Assembly (NCBI GenBank): GCA_963576565.1
Contig: OY755039.1
Span: forward strand, 69,382,886 to 69,446,885
Direction of reading: 5' to 3'
Source of the DNA: Aspidapion aeneum
Taxonomy: Eukaryota; Arthropoda; Insecta; Coleoptera; Brentidae
DNA length: 64,000 bases
Shown here: piece after piece, positions 49,554 to 59,238 of the stretch
Layout of the letters: each line of letters begins with the position of its first letter
How positions within the stretch are numbered: position 1 is the stretch's first letter
The notes under the pieces: model-generated
The model's database searches: none
The model's input: only the letters and a program-made list of their open reading frames with translations
Told to the model about the DNA's origin: nothing
Translations under genes and position numbers: made by a program

Positions 49554-49694
49554 AAAGTTTACAACGTGCTGGGCGAAACGCTAGCTAGGCTGGAACAGGA
49601 CGAGGAAGCCGAGAGGTGGTACCGAGCCGCTCTACGGGTCGACCCTCAACACGTACCTGCTCACCTTACCTATGGAAAACTTCTGGCCAAAAAC
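49554..49694 (+). CDS. host-gene exon, TPR repeat protein (TMTC-like)
   Basis: A 141-bp stretch (47 codons) is preceded by an acceptor (TTGTTACAG) and followed by a perfect donor (GTAAGT at 49695). It encodes KVYNVLGETLARL, then EQDEEAERWYRAALRVDP, then PAHLTYGKLLAKN. The spacing of G, L, A, A and P residues is that of tetratricopeptide repeats. The wording is close to the C-terminal TPR block of TMTC proteins, ER O-mannosyltransferases; that identity is from memory and tentative. Codon use is richer in G and C than everything around it, as expected for a constrained exon. Both introns extend beyond what I can trace, so the window is probably largely intronic to this gene. The exon phase is consistent with whole codons. 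Confidence 0.85.
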
Positions 49695-49720
49695 GTAAGT
49701 AGATTGATAAATTAAATATA

Positions 49721-50568
49721 CAAGGTGTGACAATTAAATTTTAAGACTGGCCCCCGTACTAACAGGTTTTAAATCTCCACGCCTCAGGCGGTTGGAGTTA
49801 TTCACCTTGATGTACGTTCTATTACCCCGCGCAATCTTGTCGTCTTTCCTCTGCTAGTTTGGCTTACCCAGTGGTTTGAAGCGGATCGTGCATAGCTCAT
49901 TTGCCGGAATTACGATAAACGACAAAATTGAGCAACGTATTTATTTAAAGTAAAAGAGTGTGTACAGCAGTGTATGTTTCGTGCAATGATTTTTATGTGG
50001 CATAAAAGCTTTTTCGCGGGTCGTGAAGAAGTTAAAGATGATGAACGAGACGGGCACTCCAATACATCCAAAAAAGCGATGCTCATTGTTTTTATTTTCG
50101 ATATTAGGGGTGTTATTCTTATTGAATGGGCGCGTGAGGGTCAATCAGTTAACCAACATTTATGTTTGTAAGTATTGATTTAGCTAAGGGAACGTCCAAG
50201 GAAAAAAAGTCCAGATTTGTGGAAGAACAACGCGTGGCTGTTCTATCAGGATAATGCACGGGTCCACAATGCCCTATCCATTTAAGCAGTTAACCACCCA
50301 TCATAATCACCAGACTTGGCCCCTTGCGACTTCTACCTGTTTCCGAAAGTGAAAAAATCGTTAAAAGGAACCCGTTTTAAAATATTAGAACATGTCAAGG
50401 AAAAAACGGCAAGACTTCCAAAATAGCTTCCAACATTGGAAAAAAACGCATGAAAGGCTGCGTCGATAGAGAAGGGGACTACATTGATGGGGAACATCAT
50501 TAAGTTGTATTAGTATTTAAATAAAGTAGATTTTTTTCACCAGTTAGAAATTTTATTGTCACACCTCG
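49721..50568 (+). mobile_element. decayed mariner-like element
   Basis: Ends are CAAGGTGTGACAAT and the complement of CGAGGTGTGACAAT, with TA on both sides (49719-49720, 50569-50570), typical of Tc1/mariner. It is 848 bp long. It starts only 26 bp after the donor site of the host exon. Confidence 0.88.
49925..50520 (+). pseudogene. mariner transposase remnant
   Basis: Scattered frames give the N-terminal DKIEQRIYLK and KAFFAGREEVKDDERDGHS (linker region). They then give FDIRGVILIEW, YQDNARVHNA (second catalytic Asp), SPDLAPCDFYLFPK (third Asp) and LKGTRF. The block with the first catalytic Asp is deleted, and several stops and shifts are present, so it is inactive. The D34D-type pattern SPDLAPCDF assigns it to mariner. 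Confidence 0.85.
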
Positions 50569-50570
50569 TA

Positions 50571-52288
50571 CATTATGGAAATGGTCTTTATTTTCATATG
50601 TATATTTACATGGGTAACATGGGAAATTGTGTCAAATGTCAAAATGCGCAATCCAATACTCTATAAAAAAAATATACGCAGAGCTGGCTACGGATGTATC
50701 AATCGGTAAATTCGTTAATTTTTGATATACACGCGTATTTACAAAAAAGTTTTTTGGGAGGGGGGAGGCAGCTGTTTCCTGTCTAAAATTTCAAAATTTT
50801 TGTAAGGATTTTTAGGTCTTGAGAAGGGAGGACGGGCCTCTGCAACGTGCATTTTTTTGCAAAGATAATAGATGAAAGAAAAAATGTTTTTTTCGACATA
50901 TGCGCACCCAGGGTTTGGTGCCGGGCCCCCCTTAAGCCAAAATTTTTTTTTATGATTTATTTCCACATATTTTATAATTAAAACAATTAAATAGCATAAA
51001 ATATGACATCGTGGGGTCTCGTCCCCCACAAGACATATTCCTCGGTGCGCCACTGTCTGTGATAATACACTAACAATGAACCGAACCGAACCGAACCCCC
51101 CCCCCACCACCCCCACATATGGAAATAAATATTATATTAAGCTTTAAAAGTATGCCGAATCTAAACAAATAAGTGTAGGTGATCCGATTATTTTCCACGC
51201 CAAAAAGAACACATTCTTCTGCATTAAATTTAATTTTTGTATGAGCTAATGAAGCAGTTTTGAAAAATTAATGATTACTATTAAAAAAATTCTAATGTAA
51301 TAATACATCAGCTGTGGCGTGACGTGACCATCAAAAAGAAATTCAGCCTTCGCTGTGACGTCAACAAAGTTGTATATGGTGGCCCCTCCGTTTTGTTAGC
51401 CCTGGCCTAATTAAAGACGGTTTTCTCAAAACCTAAATAATAAATTTAATTACAAAACTATTTACTAAAGTGCATTTCGTAATATTGGGGACAACTTTTT
51501 ACGGTTTTTTTTTGCAGGCCTATTGTATGGTAAACCGCTGATAACTGTCAAAAAGGTATCTCAAAAATTATGAAATAAAATATAGGTATGTAGGCTCGTT
51601 GAACACCTACCTACGTTGAAAAACTAATAAAGAAAACAAAAGAGTTTTTAAGGTTTTGATTGAAATTAAATTAAAAAATTTAAAAAAACTGAATTGTGAG
51701 TTCTCTTTTTTTTATAAAAAGGATGAAATTTATATATACATTACTAAGAAAAAAAGTTCCTCGAATTTATAACTTTTTTTGCATTTTGCGCCCAAACCCA
51801 TCGGAAAGCCCCCCCCCCCCAATGCATGTAACAAATTTTGCTTAGAATTGATCAAGGAATAGTTTTATTAATGTTTGCTGACTAAGAAAATAAGTTCCCA
51901 AAATCTTCACGGCCTCCCCTTCTATAATTTGATATTACCCTATTAAAAAATATTAATAAATCGTAAAATCGTTAAAATTGTCTAAATGCAGTCGCGCCCT
52001 GGCCGCCTCAAGTGCAAAACAACTCACGTATAAAGGCGCAGTGCCAATTAAGCAATTGAAGAGTGTCCCCAATCATCTTTCACCTATTATAAGTCTAAAC
52101 TACATTTTATAAACTTGACCAAATTTAAATTTTTCTAAATAAAACTTTTAAACTTTTTAAAGGATCTTTATTTCATAAAGGAAAGAGAATCGTAATATTT
52201 TTGGCGCAGTCTGTAGGATCTTGTTGATCACGAAGCACCCCACACTTCGGCGAGTTTCACCCGAGGTGGCTTGATCGCCGATTTTTGT
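50571..52288. other. non-coding with MITE and repeat remnants
   Basis: About 50890-51055 resembles 5690-5790 (shared ACAAGACATATTCCT and GGTGCGCCACTG). About 51205-51405 is a second copy of the MITE at 6216-6828 (shared GAGCTAATGAAGC, ATCAGCTG, CGTGACCATCAAAA) ending GTTAGCCCTGG. A GAACC pentamer run lies at 51078-51098. No gene is supported. Confidence 0.55.
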
Positions 52289-52500
52289 ACACCAAAAGGA
52301 AATACCTACGGTATATTACCTAGGGTACTTCCTGGTATTTCCCAGTATTTCCTCAAATTTCAATGGTATTTCCTAGTATTTCCCAAGCAATGGTATTTCC
52401 AACTATTTCCCCCCCTAGTATTTTCTTTGGTATTTCCCAGTACTTCCCAAGTATTTCCTGGTATTTCCCCTAACCTGTACACCAAAAGGAAATAACGAGC
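52289..52500. repeat. GGTATTTCCCAGTATTTCC minisatellite
   Basis: Irregular repeats of TGGTATTTCC, CAGTATTTCC and similar 9-10-bp words. It is bounded on both sides by direct copies of TGTACACCAAAAGGAAATA. The open reading over this block is an artefact of the repeat. Confidence 0.8.
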
Positions 52501-52890
52501 CACCCCTCGGTTTCACCTCCTCAGGTCAAGCGAACCGGTCAGCAATCCCAAGCAACCTGCATAGCAACCAATCAGCAGGAACCAGTTGTCAAATACCTGG
52601 AACCGTAAGATCCTTTCGATATTATCCTTTCTCTTTCCCTGTATTTGATAAATGTCGACTTTATTTTTACCCAACTGCAGCACGGCGAAGAAAGGGTAAT
52701 GTTTTTCGATTGTTGTATGTGTGTAAATATGTATGTTTGTGTCACGCTAGAGGCTAAACGGCACCTTCTTCGACCACGAAACGTAAAAATACCGATGAAA
52801 AACAAATTAAAAAACTAAAAAAAATCCTAATTTATCAACCGTTTCCTACTTTATGACCACAGTGCCTAGAATAGACCGGTGTTCGGATTT

Positions 52891-53430
52891 TATATATATG
52901 TTGAATTTTCACGTCACTGTGGGTCCAGCTGATTTTTGTAAACAAAAATTAGATAGGATCTCTCGTTAATGAACAACTAATATTTTTGGAATTTTTTGAA
53001 AACCAAGACAACTTTCCAACTGTTTTTAAGTACATCCTTATAAAATATAATTTTTGGACGTATTGTCGTTATTTCTTTTTAGCCCGCTTTATTTTTTATT
53101 ACACAAAATTTAAAATACAAGTCAAATTGAATGTGATCGTTTAGTATCAAAGGTAAACCGAGGACTAGAGAAGTAAACAAAGATGTAGGTTAACGGATCA
53201 CTTTTGAAACTAAAACGAACACATTATTTATTTAATTTTAATTTTTGTGTAAAGACAAATGAAGCGGGCCAAGAAAAGTAACGACTGGTATGTCTCAAAA
53301 ATATTATTTTATAAGAATATACTAAAAAACAGTAGGAAAATTGCCTTTAGTTTTCAAAAAACTCAAAAAATATTTTGTTTACAAAAATCAGCTGGACTAC
53401 CAGTGACGTGGAAAATTGGACATATATATA
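52891..53430. mobile_element. MITE with ~60-bp inverted ends
   Basis: Left arm 52891-52950 and right arm 53374-53430 are inverted copies (CACGTCACTG, CCAGCTGATTTTTGTAAACA). The interior includes a motif AATGAAGCGGGCC similar to the MITEs at 6216-6828 and 51205-51405, so it is probably a related family. Confidence 0.65.
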
Positions 53431-54499
53431 TGTTACCGGACAAACCCGATTTTAGGATAAACTAGTTTTTCCTAGGCCAAACCAGTATATCCGAAGAGCG
53501 ATAGGATGAACTAGTGTGTCCTAGTCTAAACTACTTCGGATCACGATTTAACTAGTCTGAACCTCTTAGATGGTAGCCGCTTGACTTTGGCTCCCGATCA
53601 CAAGGATTTAGTTTGCACGCATACATTGACTGTTATGAAGCGTTCGTCTTCTTGCAAAATTGTGGCGTATTGTGCGTGGACGCTAGCCCTACCAAGTGTA
53701 CTTTGGCTGCCTGACTTCCGCATGCGCAGATCTACCAATATTATTTACCTCATGTATTACAATAGATGAGCGGGGTTATTTTCACTTGATTTCTAACCAC
53801 ATGAAAAGACAAAGTTTTAAAAATCTAACCTAACGAAACCTAATGAAATATAACTGAACCGAACCAAAGCAAACTGAACCAATAATTTTTTTCAAAAAAA
53901 AAAAACTTTCCTGACTTCCTACCCGGGATCCTAGAGGATGTGAATCCGAACCGGACGGAACCGAACCGAACCAAACCGAATCGAATCGAACCGAACCTAT
54001 CCAAACCTAACCATACCCAACTAAACCTAATTAGCAGTGTTGTAGTTTAGTTTGGTTAAACTAGGTTTGGTTTGGTTCGGTTAGGTTTGGTTTGATTCGG
54101 TTTAGTTAGGTTCGGTTCGGTTCGGTTTGGTTCGGTTCGGTTCGGATTCACATCCTCTCGGATTCCGGGTAGGAAGTCAGGAAAGTTTTTTTTTTTTGAA
54201 GAAAGTTATATCCATATGGTTGGGCAGAATTTCCGCCTTTGCAAGAACCGAATCGAACGGAACCGAACCAAACCAAACCAAACCAAACCGAACCGTACCC
54301 TACCGAACCGAACCGATGCCTTTGCAAGAAAAATAACGTTCTCTGCAACTCGAAATGCCATAATAGTTTGACATGTAATAACAAGTAAATAATAAAAATT
54401 AGTAAACATGTTGTACTAGTTCATCCTATCGCTCTTCGGATAAACTGATTTAGCCTAGGGAAAACTAGTTTATCCTAAAATCGGGTTTGTCCGGTAACA
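53431..54499. mobile_element. TIR element, TGTTACCGG ends, ~90-bp inverted repeats
   Basis: Both ends read TGTTACCGGACAAACCCGA inward and stay matched for about 90 bp, including TAGGATAAACTAGTTTT and CGAAGAGCGATAGGATGAA. Flanks are TATATA on both sides, so the target is AT-rich (probably TA). It abuts the right end of the preceding MITE. No transposase is seen. A pentamer palindrome is nested inside. Confidence 0.8.
53891..54199. repeat. palindrome of CCGAA/CCTAA pentamers
   Basis: Facing arms share ACTTTCCTGACTTCCTACCC, GATGTGAATCCGAACC and (GAACC)n. The centre is a degenerate run of GAACC, AAACC and CTAACC on the left and GGTTC/GGTTT/GGTTA on the right. A related arm occurs at 48853-48900. 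The 115-bp pentamer run is reminiscent of degenerate insect TTAGG repeats, but that link is speculative. Confidence 0.75.
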
Positions 54500-54689
54500 T
54501 ATATATATATATGATATCTCAGCATATATCTATCCATAAAAATCAATAAAAATCGCTAAGCAGCTTATTTTACTGCCATGTATTCGCTCATGTAAACCAC
54601 AACGCAGTTAACAGAAGCTTCACGCTTAACTTCGCTGAGTATAAAATAAAGTCCTTTTTATTTATTTATTTATTATTTATTTAAAAATA

Positions 54690-55905
54690 TGCAGGCTTTA
54701 ATAATTCGGCACGGTTGGTCTGATTTGTGCGTCTATTATCTTTTTCACGCTTTTAAAGAGAAAAGAGGTGAGGCTTATGTGCCAAAGTGATTTTGGAGTA
54801 TTATCTGCCCGTGCCGCCTTAGGTATGTAAATTACCATAATTTTATTCCAGCTAGGTGGAACATAATTCCATGCTAGGCTGGCACTGTACAGTTTCACCA
54901 GTCAACGTTCTAGTACTTTCAGGCCTTTCTGTACTAGCATTAGAAAAAACCATCTAGTGATTTGAATGGTTCAAAAGAGGTGAACGCCATTTTAATCGTA
55001 TTTGCGTTGATAAATTCTTTTGCAATTTTCCAATCCGCCTGTTTTGAGTGATGTCCATAGGTCAATTGCTGAGAAATATTTTTCCAAGGAGCGTGGTTCC
55101 TGGGAAATGATTCTCTGCCAGTGCCTCTGTGAAGGTGCCATCAGAGAGCTTTATTGTGCCAAGATTGTTTGCTGGCTCTTTAAATAGAATTTTATGGATT
55201 CTTGTTCTATCCGGAAGCTTAGTGAGCCCTTGACAGAACCTTTTCTATTTTTGGTACTGATTTGTTTAATATTCGTTATGGAAGGCACAGTAGGTTTTCC
55301 AGTTGCTCGTCTCCTTCGCCCGATTGAATAGACGTCTAACTTCTTTTCTTTTTTGTACAAGAATTGTTCCACCAAGACATACCGCGATGATCAGTTTTGG
55401 TTTTAAAAGAGGAATTTTAGTGATACGTGGTTTATCACGATCTCACACGTCGGTCATTGGTGAATTCAGCTTTTGTTGAAGGAAATTGACATATCCACAC
55501 CCATCTGTGCTATTTGGATCTCTATATTTTACTGTTTTTTTAGATCCCATACCGACGGTTAATTGTATATGATTGTGATCTGACGTACAGGATTCAACCC
55601 TCCGGTCAGTGATTCTATTGGTAATTAGTTTTGTGCTTCTTGTTAGATCTAGTACCACTGCCCTATTTTACCGATAAAAGATAGTTTGGAGCCAATATTA
55701 TTAACAAACAGACCCCCCTCTATAATGTAGTGATGCTCAACCCTTCTGTTAATGCCTGTGCTGCCGACACTGTGTGGTGTGCGTTCGCATCAGCCTCGGA
55801 TGAGCTGTACGTTCCGCTCTGTGCAGTATGCAATCAGGTTTACTGCCTCTGGCGTGGGGGGCAATCGTGCTTCTCTGTCACCCGGGAAATATGACATCAA
55901 TCTTT
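54690..55905 (-). pseudogene. LINE remnant: AP-endonuclease to RT start
   Basis: On the minus strand, in order, are endonuclease blocks (RNVQLI then HSVGSTGINRR; VLDLTRSTK; RVESCTSDHNHI; KYRDPNSTDG), a decayed linker, then the RT start (WNYVPPSWNKIMVIYIPKA, ISLTSFLFKSVKKIID). This is the layout of a Jockey/I-type LINE. Stops and shifts are frequent and the RT is cut off at about 54690. Confidence 0.78.
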
Positions 55906-55954
55906 TTACAATTTTACTTTGTTTTGGTGTAAATCACTTTTTTGGGCTCACTCG

Positions 55955-56068
55955 TACCATTTACGTAAGGGAATAAGGTAAAACTTGCAGTGGTGAGAAA
56001 AAAACGGGGGGGACGGCGGAATATTTTCCGCCTTGCTCCAGACGGCCACTAGTCTAGCGACGGCTCTG
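55955..56068 (-). repeat. hAT-like terminus CAGAGCCGTCGCTAGACT
   Basis: The minus-strand sequence from 56068 matches 4563-4680 over about 110 bp (CAGRGCCGTCGCTAGACTWGTGG, then CTGGAG). These are two copies of one end of a repeat family. The other end was not found. Confidence 0.6.
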
Positions 56069-56140
56069 CTATAAGTAATTAAGAATGGTAACCAAAAACT
56101 CTGCAGATCGTTAATTTTGGCTGCTAGTTATGGCACCATG

Positions 56141-56471
56141 CAGCGGCGTAGCGTGCCCGAAAGGGCGGGGGGGGCGACAGCTAAAAAGGGCGCCTCTCAA
56201 AACTCAAAAAAAATCTTGCGACCAAAAAAAAAAAAGGTCATCATATGTGAGGGGGGGCCGACAGGTAAAAAGGGCGCCTCTGAAAAATCTTGCGACCAAA
56301 AAAAAAGGTCCTCATCCTGTCGTTAGTTTCCTTTGACGTCCACTCAATTGGCCGTTGCCTGCCCGACTTAACAAAGCTGAGGGCGCTTCGGCCACCAATG
56401 GGGCGCCACTACCCTCGAGGCGGGGGGGGCGACGAACCCCCCGCCCCCCCCCCCCCCACGCTACGCCGCTG
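56141..56471. mobile_element. hAT-type MITE with 8-bp target duplication
   Basis: Perfect 15-bp inverted ends CAGCGGCGTAGCGTG bound a 331-bp element, flanked by identical GCACCATG (56133-56140, 56472-56479). The interior has a roughly 95-bp duplicated unit (AAAAAGGGCGCCTCT, ATCTTGCGACCAAAAAAAA) and poly-G/poly-C runs. 8-bp duplication and CAGNGGCG ends identify hAT. No transposase. Confidence 0.92.
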
Positions 56472-56794
56472 GCACCATGTATGGCCACATGGCGAGTCAT
56501 TGGGCAGCCACTTCTATCTCAGATAATACGCTTTCTATTTATAAGTTTTATTACCAATCTTGAAATCTGATGAAAAATGGTAAGGTGTTGTGTTGTGTTG
56601 TTCCTTACAAAACATTTTTTTTGATTTCCCTCTGGATTTGTCGTGGAGTTTTTTATATAAAAAAAGTATATACGGTTAATCCGGATGAAGGTGTGTTTTT
56701 TGGTAAAGCTATGAAACTCTTAAACTGACCCCCACAGTTTATCATAAAGGACAAAAAAAAAAATCGTCTAAGATCATAAAGGGAAATGGCATAA

Positions 56795-57528
56795 CAGTCC
56801 TATGTTAAAAACGGAATTATTAATAACCGGACATTATCAAAAACGTCATTCTTTAAAACAAGACAAAAGCCAAATCGAAGTTCTTTTATCAAAACCGGAC
56901 AAAATCAAAAAGGACAAAAACATAAAAAGGGGTCGGGCCTAGCTTGTGACGTTCAGCTAAGAAGAGCTGTTCTGCTATTACATGCCAACATCTTTCACTG
57001 TATTGTAATGTCAGCATGGCAGTAAACATGCCTAATAAAAACATCGTATCTACATAGGGATTGCTATAGCACATACGGCATTTTCATTAAGCAAGGCCCA
57101 TCCTTAAAAACAGGCAGGTGTTGGACCCTAGGTTAGGATTCATCTTCAATTATTTGACCAAGTTTTATTCGTATATTTCGGTTCGGTTAACACCGATTTC
57201 GACCTCTCAAAAGAAGGACAGGGGAGCTAACTAAAAGAAAAAACAGATATTTTTATTTTTTGAATGGATTTTGGTTCCAAAAACCACAATATTAATTTGC
57301 CGCCAAACTTCCATGAGACCGATTTGTATAAGAGAAAGAAAGACGGAACCAGTATACATGAAAAGAAAGTAGACAGTTGCTCATGTTAGGCCCGGCCCCT
57401 TTTTATGATTTTGTCCTTTTTGATTTGGTCCGGTTTTGATAAAAGACGTTATACTAAACTTTGATTTTGCTCTGGTCGTGTTTTGATAATGTCCGCTTAT
57501 TAATAATTCCGTTTTTTCCATTGGACTG
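56795..57528. mobile_element. foldback element with ~145-bp arms
   Basis: Arms 56795-56941 and 57387-57528 are inverted copies (CAGTCC, ACGGAATTATTAATAA, TTTTATCAAAACCGGACAAA, GGGGTCGGGCCT) around a ~445-bp spacer. No coding sequence. No clear target duplication. Confidence 0.75.
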
Positions 57529-58676
57529 TTTATGAAGATGGATAGAGATTCCTTTAAATCAGTGCCTGCAGTTACAGAAGAAACAAATAATAGATTGAAA
57601 ACTATTGGAAATAAATTAAAGTCTATCGAAGCCAATGGCAAAATAACATTAGACTTGATAGGAGTAATTGCGGTGAAATAGGGTGAGCTTGTAAGTGTGG
57701 CTTATGGTTTTTTACTACTTCGCTGAAACTAAATTTGATATCGAAAAAAGCTTTCGGTTCATGCAAAAGTAATAGGCAGTATAAAGATCTACATTTGTGT
57801 AAATAGTTTTTTTACATTTTCCAAAAATTTTGCGAGAGAAATCGAAAGAACGGTTTTTTTATTTTGGATTTTTATCTTTTACATTTTTTCCTCCTGACAT
57901 AATTTTGTTAAAACACACCTGTTTATGTCCTTCACACTTTGTAATTGTTTTAAATAAAAATATTGAATTTTACATTTCACTTTAATTTAAAACCTAAAAT
58001 GAGGCCCCATTTCCACCCGAAAACGCAGTTTAAAAAATTTCTGTGATTTTTCTTTTTGTTATAACGGCTATTTTTAGATGGTGTAAAAAAATAAACAAAA
58101 CTATGAAAAAAATTGCCAGGAAACAGAATTTAAGCACGTTAAAAATTAGCAAAACTAATTTACTGTTATAGTAATACTTAAGTCATAGGAAAACATTTAA
58201 GCATCGACTTAAAACAGCTTACAAAAAGTAATTTTTTAAATAATGGTAAAGTTTCAGCCTCTCCAACTAAACTTATGCACGTGATGCAAATGTTTACCCT
58301 CTTCCGATTCTGGGAATTTTAATTTAAACCTCTGACTAAACTTTGCATTTGCATAAATGTTTAAAATTGCAGATTTTCTGTTTGTAAGTAGGCAAAGTTT
58401 AAGAGTATATTTTAGCACTTGATAATTTTAAAATACAAATAAATGGAAGCATTAAGTACCTAACATTTCCATATCCATTAACTGCACGAAATTTATGCAC
58501 TTGCCAATTATTATATATGTAGGTAGGTGCCCGTACATTTTTGCCCAGCTTGCAAATTATTTGTAAACGTTCCCATGCCAAAATAATATGTCTTGTTAAT
58601 AAATTGTGTATTCTGAAACATGTTATATTTAGCTATTTTTTATATATTATATTCAACAATACATTTGTTTATTTTT
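57529..58676. other. non-coding, no gene recognised
   Basis: AT-rich; no repeat or coding signal recognised. Confidence 0.4.
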
Positions 58677-59177
58677 ACCTTCCTAGCCCGCGCAGCAATG
58701 GCTAGAGAAGGTATTGTTTTCGACGAAAAATTTTTTGTTGAGATTATGTGTTATTTGGGTGTATTTTGACCTGTCCTAGCAGTATCGTCATGATGTCTGT
58801 CTGTGTGTGTGTGTGTGTGTATGTGTGTATTTTTTTCTGTCCGTAACACGATAGCTCCAAAACGGCTAAACCGATTTTCATAAAATTTTCAGATAACACA
58901 GTGTTCGACACCCTAACAAGCAAAATCCATTGCTGGTAATGTAAAAAATTTCAAAAATGCTAACTTTTTAACGGAGCGTCGCATCAATATGCGGTTTTCG
59001 GAATATAATAGACCACATTTTGCTCAATAACTTGTATTATAAACAAAAATTTCGTAGAAGCTTTAGTTTCCGAGATATTTACAAAAATTGTTTTTAAGGC
59101 TGATTATCATAGCTCAATTGAAGTGTGCTAATAGGCTAGCTAGGAAGGTATCAGATCCGTCATGGATCCATTTTTTT
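58677..59177 (+). repeat. dispersed ~500-bp repeat, copy 3
   Basis: The most complete copy, from TAGCCCGCGCAGCAATGGCT to the hairpin GATCC-GTCAT-GGATC and a T-run. It includes a GT microsatellite at 58796-58830 and CCGTAACACGATAGCTCC. See 1275-1768 and 42552-42961. Confidence 0.82.
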
Positions 59178-59238
59178 AAATATGCCAACACTTATTAAAA
59201 ATATTAACTTTAAAACTGTCAAGGCTTCAGAGCTGTCA

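Noticed and set aside
52271..52495. 74-codon frame with repeated FPGISQYF-like words
   Set aside because: This is the minisatellite in translation.
54148..54409. Overlapping open frames rich in FGSVRFG
   Set aside because: They are translations of the GGTTC/GAACC pentamer repeat, not proteins.
56117..56570. Several overlapping frames with KKGAS and PPPP runs
   Set aside because: They lie in the poly-G/poly-C and A-rich interior of a hAT MITE and reflect base composition.
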